64,000 bases of DNA from Hevea brasiliensis (Eukaryota; Streptophyta; Magnoliopsida; Malpighiales; Euphorbiaceae). Positions 36,995-49,200 of the stretch are shown here, piece after piece. The notes beneath the pieces were generated by a model. That model saw only the letters and a list, made by a program, of their open reading frames with translations. It was not told the DNA's origin and made no database searches. A program made the translations under genes and the position numbers. Position 1 is the first letter of the stretch; each line of letters begins with the position of its first letter. Where the stretch lies: positions 43,131,225-43,195,224 of the forward strand of contig NC_079510.1 in assembly GCF_030052815.1 (NCBI RefSeq), given 5' to 3'.

Positions 36995-38726
36995 TGTCAC
37001 GACCCAACCTATGGGCCGGACCGGCACTAGGACCTGGGCCAGCTTAAAGCCCCCGAGGCCCGTAGTAAGCCTAACTGTTCATTAACCCAACTCTAAGGCC
37101 CATTTGGGCCCAATTTCAAGAAACCAACCGGACAGAGTCCGGCCATAAAGTGGACCTTTCAACGGGGAGTTTTTGACTCACCCGACCTGTAAACAAAATA
37201 TATCATCTATTGTGTTGGTCTGCTCACCCTCCACATACTCATATCGGCATAAAAATAAATGGGAGCTCAGCTCCCTCATCCAATCCATCAAACATGCATA
37301 TAATTTTACAGGTCCACATGACAATTTATATTACAGACCCGAATTATTTAAATATTTCTAACACATGCGGAAATTCTAGGAGTAAATAAAATTACAAAAC
37401 TATTGATAAACAACCTGCGAGGAAAGGAAGCAGGTTAACCTCAAAAATATCCTCCTGTGGCCTGGAAAAATATTGAACAGGAGTGAGCGTTCGACTCAGA
37501 GAGTAAAATATCAATTTTAACCATAATCTCTATAACTATCTAAATCTAATGCACCCTGTAGAGTGAAATGCAACATCCACATCATTTTCACATCATAACA
37601 TCAAAAAGGTAATTTGGAGCACTCATGCACCCTGTAACATCAATCATAATATATGGGAGCTGATCCTATACTCTCTTAAATCCAACGTGCCAAAAGAACT
37701 CATTTCGGACTTCCACTTAAATACCAAATCGGGGTCCCAGCGAAGAACTCAAGCCGTGTCTACCCCGAAGGACCGGGTCCCAGCGAAGAACTCAAGCCGT
37801 GTCTACCCGTCCTATCCATAGTCCACACCACATCACACGCACGCCAACGCACGCACACTGCTCCAAATTACCACAACAACATACATGGCACTTTAACATT
37901 TATCAATGCATCAAAAATCGTGCCTAGAGTTTAACTACATAAATATATGCATATAAGTGATGCATGGGCATGCTGAACATATAATAATATCGAAATTACA
38001 ATTAAAATTAATATTTTACTCACAGACTGGACAACGGTCACTGTGGCGGCTGGGCAGAGGAAGAAGGCTGTCCCGGCTCACCTGACAATTACAGTACAAT
38101 CATTTAATAAATTTGACTCTATACAAACAAGGAAAAAGACCAAATACGTCCTAAGTCGTGCCGAAAATCCGGCAGAGTCTCCCCTATACCTAGGACCTAC
38201 CCAACCTGCAAAAGAGCTCAAAACACACTTCTATATCCACAATCCATATATCCACAACTCAATCATATCACACAGCCCCTCCTGGGCACATCCAAACAGT
38301 CCTCAATCACAATATGTAAATTTACAATTTAGTCCTTATAATTGATCATTTTTGCAAAAACTGCCCAAATAAGCTCTAAAAATTCTAAAATTTTTGCCCC
38401 GCGGTCCTTAGCAATATTACTAGGCTATTGCAAAAAGAATCGTAATTTTCTAAGCTACCACGAATATTTTATGGATTTTTAATCCTATTTAAGCACTAGA
38501 AAATTACGAAAAAGCAAGGTTCAGGTTTACCTTTGCCGATTCCAACTTCGGGAACGTGCTCGGATGCCCGACAATGGTGGGGTAGCCAAGACCTCGATCC
38601 AATTCGAGACTTTTCCATTAGTCGATGCATCGCCGGAATTCACGATCCGATAAGGACTGAATTTCCGCGAATTGAGGATACCTACACCAAGCCCTATAAT
38701 AATATATAAAAATCGTGGGTGTTACA
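36995..38726 (-). repeat. 3' LTR of element 3
   Basis: 1732 bp, the left plus-strand copy. It contains two copies of a 43 bp unit with CCCAGCGAAGAACTCAAGCC (37733 and 37776). It differs from the other LTR mainly in short scrambled patches. Confidence 0.92.
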
Positions 38727-38736
38727 TTCTTCCTTA
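38727..38736 (-). other. Polypurine tract of element 3
   Basis: In sense, CGTAAGGAAGAA directly precedes the TG of the 3' LTR; it is less G-rich than in the other elements. Confidence 0.6.
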
Positions 38737-38740
38737 CGTA

Positions 38741-38760
38741 AAAATTCGTCCTCGAATTTT
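38741..38760 (-). other. AGGA-class hairpin before the purine tract (element 3)
   Basis: In sense, AAAATTCG, loop AGGA, CGAATTTT: a perfect 8 bp stem, 14 nt from the 3' LTR. Confidence 0.72.
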
Positions 38761-38905
38761 ACACAAGGCAGAATAAAGTACATGATTACACATTGAACAG
38801 ATAAGGGTACTTGCTACGCATGTCCCGTTCTGACTCCCAGGTGCACTCTTCCACTGACTGGCTCCTCCACAAAACCTTAACCATAAGGATCTGTTTTGAT
38901 CTTAG

Positions 38906-39498
38906 CTATCTCACTTGGTAGTCCACTATGGCTACAGGTTGCTCCTCAAATGTCAAGTTCTCCTTTAGTTCTATTACATCCGACTGTAGTACATGAGAAG
39001 GATCGGGAATGTATTTCCTGAGCATAGAGATGTGAAACACGGGATGAACGTGAGAAAGGTTGGGTGGTAGCTCCAACCGGTAGGCAACTGCTCCAACTCT
39101 ATCCGTAACCTCAAAAGGTCCAATATACCGAGGTGCCAACTTGCCCTTCTTTCCAAATCTCATGACTCCCTTCATTGGAAAAACCTTCAGGAATACATAG
39201 TCGCCCACTGCAAACTCCACATCCCTCCGTCTGGGGTCTGCATAGCTCTTACATAAAGCCGTCCTCGTTCCCTGATTAAAGGAACTACCTCTGAAGTGTA
39301 CTGCACTAGGTCTACATCATGCACCTTCGCTTCCCCCATTTCTGTCCAACACAGAGGAGACCTATACTTTCTTCCATATAGTGCCTCATAGGGTGGCATC
39401 CCTATACTGGAGTGATAACTGTTGTTGTAGGCAAACTCCACCAAAGCTAGCTGCTCATCCCATTGACCTCCAAAATCCAAAACACTCATGCAAAGCAT
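38906..39498 (-). pseudogene. Integrase C-terminal region of element 3
   Basis: Two frames (39187-39498 and 38906-39220) cover the end of the integrase core (MSVLDFGGQWDEQLALVEFAYNNSYHSSIGMPPYEALYGRKYRSPLCW) and the C-terminal fold ([31 protein letters not shown], then [20 protein letters not shown]). The chromodomain-like tail is recognisable only as far as [14 protein letters not shown]. The two frames overlap out of phase near 39190-39260, where a stretch of the linker is scrambled. Confidence 0.85.
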
Positions 39499-39959
39499 GT
39501 CTTCCAGTGTTTGGATTGTCCTTCAATCCGTCGAGGGTGGAAAGCCGTCGAAGTTCAATCGTGTGCCAAGTGCCTCCTGCAACTTTCTCCAAAACCGAGA
39601 AGTGAATGGGGCCCTCTGTCGATATTATGGAAGCGGAACTCCATGCAATCGACTATTTCTCGAATGTAGAGCCGCATCTCACGTAGTATGTAGTCTTTAC
39701 TGGTAAGAAGTGAGCCGATTTGGTCAAGCGGTCTACAATTACCCATATCGAATCATATCCTCGCGTGGTACGAGGCAACCACAAAATCCATAGAGATCAT
39801 TTCCCACATCCAGTCTGGGATAGGGAGCTCTTGCAGCTTCCCTGACGGTCTCTGGTGTTCAAACTTCACCTTCTGACAAGTCAAGCACTTGGACACAAAG
39901 TCTGCTATGTCTCTCTTCATGCCATTCCACCAATAGCTATCTTTCACATCATGGTACAT
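39499..39959 (-). pseudogene. Integrase zinc finger and core of element 3
   Basis: At 39753-39959 the H2C2 region YHDVKDSYWWNGMKRDIADFVSKCLTCQKVK and the first catalytic segment ISMDFVV are intact. From 39499 to 39752 the core is broken by several small shifts. By comparison with element 1, the words CTGAGG and CAGTACTGAAG expected here appear as CGAGG and CCGTCGAAG (about 39526-39556), so the breaks coincide with CAG/CTG positions. Confidence 0.8.
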
Positions 39960-40776
39960 CTTGATGGAACCTGGGTGGACATTGTACAGTGTAAGTGTGC
40001 CTCTCGCATGATTTCATCTCTGAGATTGTCCACATCGGGCACACATATCCTAGAACCTTGCACTAGGGCGCCATCATTGGCAAATCCGAACTCACCACCT
40101 TCACCTTGCTGTACTCTTTCTATAATCTTCATCAATTGTTGGTCTCTGTGCTGGGAAACTCTAACTCTGTCCCTCAAGTCTGGCCTCACTGAAAAGTGAG
40201 CCAACAATACCCCCTCATCTGAAAGATCTAGGATTAAACCTTGATCCATCAACTCATGTACCTCCTGAATCAACAGTCTCTTCTCTGCTGAAATGTGCGC
40301 CAAACTGCCAGAAGATTTTCTGCTTAAAGCATCTGCTACTACATTGGCCTTCCTGTGGTGGTACCGATGGGGCAATCATAGTCTTCCAGAAGCTCCATCC
40401 ATCTCCTCTGTCTCAAGTTTAAATCCCTCTGTTGAAAGATGTACTTCAAACTCTTATGGTCGGTGTATATCTCGCACACTTCACCATACAGGTAGTGTCT
40501 CCAGATTTTTAGTGCAAAGACTACAGCCGCCATTTCCAAATCATGGGTGGGATAGTTCTGCTCATGTCTCTTTAGCTGCCTTGAAGCATAAGCCACTACT
40601 TTTCCATTCCGCATCAAAACACACCCTAGGCCAACTCTGGAGGCGTCACAGTACACGGTGTATCTTTCACCGCTCATAGGTAGTGTTAACACAGGGGCAG
40701 TGGTTAGACACTCCTTATCCTCATCATTATAACTGACTCTATCGAGCTCTCTTCCTGTCCTTTGGATCTCATCCAC
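39944..40776 (-). pseudogene. RNase H and RNase H-integrase linker of element 3
   Basis: Frame 40339-40776 shows [44 protein letters not shown] and [24 protein letters not shown]. Frame 39944-40375 continues with [23 protein letters not shown] to VPDVDNLRDEIMREAH. The homology to pol begins abruptly at about 40715 with [10 protein letters not shown]; before that (in sense) nothing is recognisable. Confidence 0.87.
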
Positions 40777-43700
40777 TTCCCTTTTCCTATTTTTGGTATT
40801 GTTGGTATCTTTTCAACCTGCTGTACTTATTTCTTAATTTTAGTTCTATCTCATCCTTACACCTTTTCCTTCAAAGATGTCTATCCCATCATCAACTTTA
40901 ACTTTCTTTTTATTTCTTAGTCTTATCTTGATTACTAGTTTCATTACTTCGAGAATTCTAACCCTATGATTTACTCCTATCAGCACACTCTTCACCTTAT
41001 GTAACACTTATAATTACCCATAGAGAAAATTTTTTTTGTACCCCCTTTTTTCCAACTTAACTATCAGAACATTATCATTCCCTACCAGCCTTAGTAGGAA
41101 ATTGCTTATCCTGGATGAATATGAGCCCCATAAACTATAAGTTCCATCTGAACTAACACGGCTGTAGGAAATATGTGTCATGCCTTAATTCCAAACAAGA
41201 TACTTCACGTGTTCATTCTCCTTAATATAATCATATATACTGCCCATAGCTTTCTAAACTTCAACCTCAAATTACCCATCAGTAACAATTTCATCTATTG
41301 AATCTCAACCATAAATAGCACTTCCTCCAGCTCATAGTTTAAAACAGTTGCAAGCCTTAGTAGCTAACTCAATTTAACTCCTGTCATTACTCTGTTCGTC
41401 CTTTCATACTTAATACTAGGTATGCACTTACTGTCATTCTCATATCAGGAAATTATGTATGAATTTGTGCCTACTAAACTCTCAATAACTAGGTCTCCTT
41501 GACTCATTTTTCCTTATATAACCTTCTAGAACCAAAAGCACAAGCTAAACTTGAAAAGAAAGAAAATATCCTCTTATATTCAACTACACCCGATTGTCAT
41601 ATTATAACGTTTCACCTAAGTTTCTTGGTCTTTCTCTCCAAATTTCATCATCTCCTAGCACAATTATGCTCTACTTATAAGGTATCATCTGCATGAACCC
41701 TTTACCGTACCATTTTCCTTCTTGACATAATATTTTATAATTTATTAACTTTACTTATACTCGACCTATGATTCATATCTATCATCGTTTTTATTGTGCC
41801 CTTAACTTTTGTTGATTCCTGAAAGATTTCTCTCACTAATAAATTCTTCCAACACTAATTCCACCCTTATCTAGGGTCATTAATTTGATCCTTGAACTTT
41901 CTAGTGATTTATAACCATCCAGACTTGTCACTTTTCGTTATACACCTACTATTGTCCTGTCGTTATTGATTCACTACAAAGTGATTCTGTTGATCACACT
42001 AAAAATGTTTGCCTGACATTCATAACGAACCTCTAACTACCTTCTCACTATCTCAAAAGTCTAACCTAAAACCTATGTGTCATTATCTATCATTCTTTTC
42101 CTCTCATCATACCTATTTGATCCCTTAGAGACTTTTATTCAACTTATCGCTTACTAACTTCTCTTTCTCTACCTATTTAGGTAGTCCGCAATACCATCGC
42201 ACACCTTCTAACATTTACTCATTATTATTGTATTCCATACCTCCATCACTTTTCTCACTAATGTGGTCCCATTTTGGGTTTTCCATCCTTGTCATTCTCC
42301 TTGCCAAGAATAACGCTTAGCCTATCCTATATCTTAACTTTGTTCCTTTTATTATGCGCTCTTTAGGTTGTCCTTTCATTTATTTCCTTTGTCTTACCCA
42401 AAATAGAACTTGACCATTCTATCCTGGTTTCATTCTTTTTCCTAACATAATAGCAAGATTTGCTAACTATATCTTCAGAGTCTCTATCGCGTTATCATAT
42501 GTCCTGTATACTCAGATTTGGTCCTTTGACCACTCTAGCTAGTACTTCCACTAGCATTTAGATTATATTGCATATGCAATCAATTGTCCAAACTTTTATT
42601 CTGCACTTTCTTTATCCATTGGCCTTCTGTGATTTATCTTCGCTAATTTATTACTCTTAACACTATTATAATTATTATTTTCCATGTTTACTCAACTAGC
42701 TAAAACTTAAGATTCCGCACCCAAACTGTCATCCAATTCAAAGGACTTACATCCATCATGATCCGATTATATATGATTCCTATAATGGAACTTGTATCCT
42801 CTCCAGATACCCGAGCCAACTACTCTCTACCACACTCTACACCCCATCCGGGACACTATTCCATAAGTCATCATTATCGGTAATAACCTTCGATCCATTC
42901 TCAAAAGATAGGACTATATCCTAACTTGTCGCAACAAAGGTACTACATCTACCACCTTGCCGTAACCATGTAAAGTTAATGACTCTTTTATCATATCATA
43001 GCTCTATAAATCATCAATTCATAGTTTCTACCTTCCCTAGGTAGTAGGGTTGCACTTTACATCTTGCTAATACACACAAGGTATCCTATTCTCACTAAGT
43101 TCTAAGCAAAACGTCCGCATTCTGCAAAAATCATCCAAAATTCCATACCAAGACTAGATGGTCTCACTCTATAGGTGTCACTTTTACTTTGCAACTAGTC
43201 CTAAACCTCCAGTCATTGGCAACTCTTGATGTAACTCTAGCTCATGTCAGTAATCGAGTCACCGACTCTAGTTATCACCCAACCGTGACCTTTCAATATT
43301 CTAACTCTAGACTCTTAACCAAGAGTTCCCAACTCCTCTGCAAATACGTAACTCGCTCGCATAATCGTACCAAAACAAGCCATCTCAAACACCCTCATTA
43401 TGGAGCACCACGGGATGCACGCAGCTCTACACAATAATCTCATGTCGTGCATCAGTGCAGCTACAGAGCGGACATCGAGAACATTGTATAGTTACTACGA
43501 TACGCCCCGTGCACTAGGTCTCCTAATTTCTTATCTCTCCGAATCTTCTATTATCACAAACTTATTCGACTGGGTCATCTACCGATGACCGCCAGAGTGG
43601 TATCCTCATCCTTATCTAGGGCAACTGTACTTTTAAGACTCACTTTTATGTACTCGTGCCTTACACGAAATGGGCACACCATTTAAACCCATACTGACAA

Positions 43701-43954
43701 AAATATAACATTTCTTGGAGTACGTATCCTCATGATAGATCTCACATGTCTACTAACTCTATTTCACATTTCTGTGTACTCCACGAAAATCCAGACACTA
43801 ACTGAGGTAATCTTATATTTCCCGAGGTATAACGTAGAATCTAGAAACAAAGAATTACAGGAAAAGACGAAACAGAATCCTATACTCCGCATGTGACTCC
43901 TAGTAGACTCTTCCCAACACTTAGATAATTTTTCCCTATGAATCTGGAGCCTAA
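40777..43954 (-). other. 3.2 kb non-coding block in place of gag, protease and RT (element 3)
   Basis: Between the primer site and the RNase H there is no frame with gag, protease or RT motifs on either strand. The plus strand is visibly pyrimidine-rich with recurring words such as CTTATC, TCCTAT and CTCTA, and with evenly spread stops. Three short open frames (41499, 43189, 43400) have no family features. The block is inside the element, since the LTRs, target duplication and primer site enclose it. Its origin is unknown. Confidence 0.7.
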
Positions 43955-43966
43955 GCTCTGATACCA
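43955..43966 (-). other. Primer binding site of element 3 (tRNA-iMet)
   Basis: In sense, TGGTATCAGAGC lies 4 nt inside the 5' LTR. Confidence 0.9.
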
Positions 43967-43970
43967 TATT

Positions 43971-45712
43971 TGTCACGACCCAACCTATGGGCCGGACCGG
44001 CACTAGGACCTGGGCCAGCTTAAAGCCCCCGAGGCCCGTAGTAAGCCTAACTGTTCATTAACCCAACTCTAAGGCCCATTTGGGCCCAATTTCAAGAAAC
44101 CAACCGGACAGAGTCCGGCCATAAAGTGGACCTTTCAACGGGGAGTTTTTGACTCACCCGACCTGTAAACAAAATATATCATCAATTGGGGAGCTCAGCT
44201 CACCCTCCACATACTCATATCGGCATAAAAATAAATGGGAGCTCAGCTCCCTCATCCAATCCATCAAACATGCATATAATTTTACAGGTCCACATGACAA
44301 TTTATATTACAGACCCGAATTATTTAAATATTTCTAACACATGCGGAAATTCTAGGAGTAAATAAAATTACAAAACTATTGATAAACAACCTGCGAGGAA
44401 AGGAAGCAGGTTAACCTCAAAAATATCCTCCTGTGGCCTGGAAAAATAATGAACAGGAGTGAGCGTTCGACTCAGAGAGTAAAATATCAATTTTAACCAT
44501 AATCTCTATAACTATCTAAATCTAATGCACCCTGTAGAGTGAAATGCAACATCCACATCATTTTCACATCATAACATCAAAAAGGTAATTTGGAGCACTC
44601 ATGCACCCTGTAACATCAATCATAATATATGGGAGCTGATCCCCTATACAGCTCTCTTAAATCCAACCTGGTGCCAGCGAAGAACTCAGCTCGGACTTCC
44701 ACTTAAATACCAAATCGGGGTCCCAGCGAAGAACTCAAGCCGTGTCTACCCCGAAGGACTGGGTCCCAGCGAAGAACTCAAGCCGTGTCTACCCGTCCTA
44801 TCCATAGTCCACACCACATCACACGCACGCCAACGCACGCACACTGCTCCAAATTACCACAACAACATACATGGCACTTTAACATTTATCAATGCATCAA
44901 AAATCGTGCCTAGAGTTTAACTACATAAATATATGCATATAAGTGATGCATGGGCATGCTGAACATATAATAATATCGAAATTACAATTAAAATTAATAT
45001 TTTACTCACAGACTGGACAACGGTCATCGTGGGCGAGTAGGAAGAAGGTCATCGGCTCACGACAATTACAAAGACAATCATTTAATAAATTTGACTCTAT
45101 ACAAACAAGGAAAAAGACCAAATACGTCCTAAGTCGTGCCGAAAATCCGGCAGAATCTCCCCTATACCTAGGACCTACCCAACCTGCAAAAGAGCTCAAA
45201 ACACACTTCTATATCCACAATCCATATATCCACAACTCAATCATATCACACAGCCCCTCCTGGGCACATCCAAACAGTCCTCAATCACAATATGTAAATT
45301 TACAATTTAGTCCTTATAATTGATCATTTTTGCAAAAACTGCCCAAATAAGCTCTAAAAATTCTAAAATTTTTGCCCCGCGGTCCTTAGCAATATTACTA
45401 GGCTATTGCAAAAAGAATCGTAACTTTCTAAGCTACCACGAATATTTTATGGATTTTTAATCCTATTTAAGCACTAGAAAATTACGAAAAAGCAAGGTTC
45501 AGGTTTACCTTTGCCGATTCCGACTTCGGGAACGTGCTCGGGATGCCTGACAATGGTGGGGTAGCCAAGACCTCGATCCAATTCGGAGACTTTTCCATTA
45601 GCTGATCTGTCTGGCCGGAAATTCACAGATCCGGACAACTGTCGAATTTCCGCGAATTGAGGATACCTACACGAAGCCCAATAATAATATATAAAAAATC
45701 AGGGGTGTTACA
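43971..45712 (-). repeat. 5' LTR of element 3
   Basis: 1742 bp, the right plus-strand copy. A third, partial copy of the CCAGCGAAGAACTC unit (44674) is readable here, while the matching place in the other LTR (about 37691) is scrambled. Confidence 0.92.
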
Positions 45713-45984
45713 TTAAGCCACTTGTCCCCTTTTCACTTGTTCTAATTAGTGAGTATTTAGCTTAATTAATCATATTTAGGGAACTTAATTAAACTCAATT
45801 AGATGCTAAGTTGCAAAATTTTAATTTTGCCCCCAAACTTTAGTAACTTTGCAACTAAGTCCATAGATGCTTTTACAAGCTTTTTAATTTAACCCCTCAT
45901 TTAGTCAAATTTACATACCATATTCAATAGTTGATATGCTTGCTAAAATAAAATGAACGTGGTCTGTAAATTTGGGGCATTATA

Positions 45985-46272
45985 GCGATGGTACAAGAAA
46001 AAATTGTCAAATACATGAAAGGTAAGTCCATGGCAAAGGCAAACTCTGAAAATTTTTCAGGATTTGTGAGTAATGGTTTTTTTAATTGTTCTAGACATAA
46101 AAGAATGAATACCTATATCATTGACACAGGAGCAACCTCTCACATGACAAGCAACTTTCACCTATTTGATAATCATCATCCTCTCAAGAATACCCCACCC
46201 GTATACTTACCTAACGGTACAACTAAAGCTATCCATCATATAGGCAATGTTATAATATGCACACAAATTTAA
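45985..46272 (+). pseudogene. gag end and protease start of the Copia element
   Basis: After the solo LTR the Copia resumes as MVQEKIVKYMKGKSMAKANSENFSG, then RHKRMNTYIIDTGATSHMTSN. The IIDTGATSHM block is the Copia protease active site (Asp-Thr-Gly). The upstream gag body is absent: only the first ~200 bp after the primer site remain before the insertion. Confidence 0.85.
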
Positions 46273-46690
46273 GACACACACGAATTGCACAATTATACAG
46301 TATGGAAAAAAAAAAAGAAGAATAACACAGGATTTAACGTGGTTCGACAATAATCTCAATGTGTTTCCTGAATATCTCACAACTCTACTACAAAAGGCAA
46401 ATATACTGGTCCATGCCCTGTCGGCCCGTGCTCTCTGCTACCACTATAGATCTCACTTTTTATCTCAATCGAGTCACAACACAAAACTTTTGAGTCTAAT
46501 CACAATTCAAATTCATGAAAATATATCCAAAATTCAAGCCACATAAAAATAATAGGCAATATTAAATTACATCCAAAGTTACAACTATTTGATGCACTCC
46601 ACATACCCACTTTTCAGCACAATCTGTTGTCTATTAGTAAATTGACCACTTCTTGAAATATTTGTGTTACCTTTTAACCCAACCAATGTC
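46273..46690. repeat. Unidentified insertion in the Copia protease-integrase region
   Basis: About 0.4 kb without Copia similarity separates the protease start from TKDVIAIGNMQGGLY. It contains an A11 run (46303-46316) followed by AACACAGGATTTAACGTGG, a phrase that recurs in plant dispersed repeats. I could not find its ends, so both a small inserted repeat and simple decay remain possible. Confidence 0.4.
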
Positions 46691-47315
46691 TTTTGTAGAA
46701 CCTATTGACTAAGGATGTGATTGCTATTGGGAATATGCAAGGCGGGTTATACAGGTTGGAAAGTGAATCTTTCAACATCAAGTCTTGCCTTATTCAAACA
46801 TATGATGTTTTTACTAGAAACAAAGCCTTTAACGCCTCTTGTATTCCTGTTCATGACTCAAATAAAGAGAATAGTGCTTCTTTTCCTATCTAGCATTATA
46901 AGCTAGGACACATTTCACAAGAGGTCATCAATCACGTCCCACAGATAAAACACGAACCAATTATTTCCACCTGTGATATTTGCCATATTTCCAAACAGCA
47001 ATGCCAGCCAAACCTATTCTACCTATGCCTTCCAACTTGTCCATATTGACCTTCGGAGCCCGTATAGAGTTTCTTCCATTATGGGTGCAAGTTATATGTT
47101 GGCCATTATTGATGATCATAGTATATCAACTTGGACATTTCTTCTTTATGACGAAACTTAAACCCACCAAACTCATGTTTCAGTCTAAACTTCCATCAAA
47201 ATTTTGGGGAGAATCACTACTTACAGCCACTTATATTGTTAATCGTCTTCCATCCAAGATTCTTCATTGGAAGACACCTTATGAATTACTAAATGGTGAA
47301 CCCCCAGACTACTAA
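46691..47315 (+). pseudogene. Pre-integrase and integrase fragments of the Copia element
   Basis: Fragments read in order: LTKDVIAIGNMQGGLYRLE; the zinc region HYKLGHISQEVINHVPQ with C-D-I-C following; FQLVHIDLRSPYRVSSIMGASYMLAIIDDHSISTWTF of the core; and KLPSKFWGESLLTATYIVNRLPSKILHWKTPYELLNG. A TAG at 46891-46893 replaces the tryptophan normally before HYKLGH, and about half the core is missing between 47160 and 47190. Confidence 0.85.
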
Positions 47316-47796
47316 ACAAAGAAGATTTTTTGCTCTCTCTATTATGCAATTAATGAATCACCTCACAAAACCAAGTTCAACCAGCAGGCATTTCATTGTG
47401 TTTTCTTGGGATATCTTCTGGGTTACAAAGCTTACAAGTTATACAATATGGATACTCAATCTATTTGTATATCACCTACACCACCACCTATACAAAATAC
47501 ATCACCTACACCAAATCCTTTGCCCATAAGGAAAAATACAAGAGTTACAAATAGACCCTCATGGTTATGTGATTGTAGCTAATGTTCGACTTGATGACAC
47601 ACTTGCATCTTTTGATTCAATCATGATCAACGTCAATATGGTCTCAATGAATGACAAAGGTACATTTTCTTCTTCTATTATTTTTCATAACCTCACATTT
47701 ACTCCTGATTATATTATTTTTGTTGCTAATGTTTCACCTATTCCTACGCATACTTCATATTACCATGCCAAAAATGATCCCAATTGAGATGCTGCT

Positions 47797-48530
47797 ATGA
47801 ACAAAGAGCTCATTGCTCTAGAAGCAAATAAAACATGGGTTCTTATAGATTTGCCTCCGACTAAGAAAGCTATTGATTCAAACTGGGTATATAGGATGAA
47901 ATATAATCTTGATGGAACTGTGGACCATTACAAGGCCAAACTTGTGGCTAAAGGATACAATCAACTTCTGGGCATTAATTATAATGCATCTTTTTCTCTA
48001 GTCACAAAAAACAATGACTGTTCGAGTATTCCTAGCCATTGCAACTACTTGTGGTTGGTTTATCCATCAGCTTGATATTAATAATGCTTACCTCTATGGA
48101 TACATTAATGTAAGAGCGGGATGTTAATGGAATAAGGAGTTGACTTCAAAATTGCACTAGTATGGATTTCGACAATCAACACATGATAATTATTTGTTCT
48201 TAAAGGTTCTGCCAATGATTTTCTAGCCTTGCTTATTTACGTAGACGATGTGTTAATCATGGGTGTCAGTGAAAGTGTTATTGTTCACGTCAAGTGTTTT
48301 CTTGATCACATGTTCACCATCAAAGATATGGTGCATGCTAGATATTTTCTTAGTGTAGAACTTGCAAGAACTCAATCTGGTTTGTTCCTTAATCAGCATA
48401 AATACATGTTGGACATCTTAAAAGACGCAGTTTTTCTTAACGCCAAGGCTATTGATTACTCGATGGTTAAAAGAATTAAGCTTGATAATGATACTGGTGT
48501 ATTACTATCTAAGCCTGAAAGGTATTGACA
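47797..48530 (+). pseudogene. Reverse transcriptase of the Copia element
   Basis: The frames give MNKELIALEANKTWVLIDLPPTKKAIDSNWVYRMKYNLDGTVDHYKAKLVAKGY, then, after a shift, VFLAIATTCGWFIHQLDINNAYLYG. The active site is LLIYVDDVLIMG at about 48229-48264, followed by HARYFLSVELARTQSGLFLNQHKYMLDIL. Stops and shifts lie between the pieces, especially at 48076-48180. Confidence 0.87.
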
Positions 48531-49200
48531 TTTGGTTGTCGATTGCTCTACCTTCGTTTACCTAGTCTGGACATCACTTATTCTATTCAGCGTTTAAGTT
48601 AGTTCTTACAAGCTCCTAGGCAGCCCCATTGGGATGTAGCTATGCATTTACTTCGTTATCTTAAGGGCTCCCTAGCTAAAGGCAATTTCTTCCTCGTTGG
48701 TAATGATCTTCAGTTGCAAGCATTTTTGGATGCGGACTTGGCCACATGTCCCATAACCCAAAAATCTCTTACGGGCTATCAATGTTTTTGGATTCTTCAT
48801 TGGTCTTGTGGAAGTCCAAAAAATAGACCGCAATAAGTCGGTCGTCTGCTGAGGCAGAGTATCAAAGCATGGCATTGATGGTATGTGAATTACAATGGTT
48901 ATCATACTTGCTTCGTGATTTTCAGATTAATCTTTCATTGCCTATCCCATTGTATTGTGATAATAAGGCAGCAATTCATATCTCTGAAAACTCGGTCTTC
49001 CATGAGCGAACCAAACACTTAGATATAGATTGTCATCTAGTTCGGCAATAAGTCCTCAACGACTTTATTTGCACCACTCATCTTTTTACCAAGGAACAAT
49101 TTGCCGATCTCTTTACTAAGCCATTAGCCTCACATCTTTTTCATTTTTTTCTTTCCAAGATGGGATTGTTAATCTTAACCCATCTCCATCTCGAGGGGGA
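48531..49200 (+). pseudogene. RNase H and end of pol, Copia element
   Basis: Pieces read ALMVCELQWLSYLLRDFQI, LYCDNKAAIHISENSVFHERTKHLDIDCHLVR, then THLFTKEQFADLFTKPLASHLFHFFLSKMGL. This is the standard Copia RNase H end. It is followed by CTCGAGGGGGATGAAGAA, the purine tract directly before the 3' LTR. Confidence 0.85.

Larger units (their letters stand above)
36995..45712 (-). mobile_element. Ty3/Gypsy Tekay-type element lacking gag to RT (element 3)
   Basis: LTRs 36995-38726 and 43971-45712 start TGTCACGACCC and end GTGTTACA on the plus strand, with a perfect target duplication TTAAG (36990-36994 and 45713-45717). The primer site and purine tract place it on the minus strand. The internal region encodes only RNase H and integrase fragments (38906-40776). 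The ~3.2 kb where gag, protease and RT belong (40777-43954) is non-coding. The integrase and RNase H match element 1 closely in motif content, so both belong to the Tekay group, but the LTR sequences differ. Confidence 0.92.
34129..45984. mobile_element. Long solo LTR, interrupted by element 3
   Basis: The Copia sequence is interrupted between two copies of GCGAT (34124-34128 and 45985-45989). The insert starts TGTAACATCCGTTACC, a common Gypsy LTR opening, and ends GGGGCATTATA, one base from the expected CA end. No primer site, purine tract or pol sequence belongs to it; its own sequence (34129-36994 plus 45718-45984) totals about 3.1 kb. This is best explained as a solo LTR left by recombination between the two LTRs of a Gypsy element. 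It is non-coding with repeated motifs. Confidence 0.75.

Noticed and set aside
36995..38726. A host gene in the GC-richer LTR of element 3
   Set aside because: The frames at 37173 and 38043 recur in the other LTR copy and have no protein features; the sequence is a repeat.
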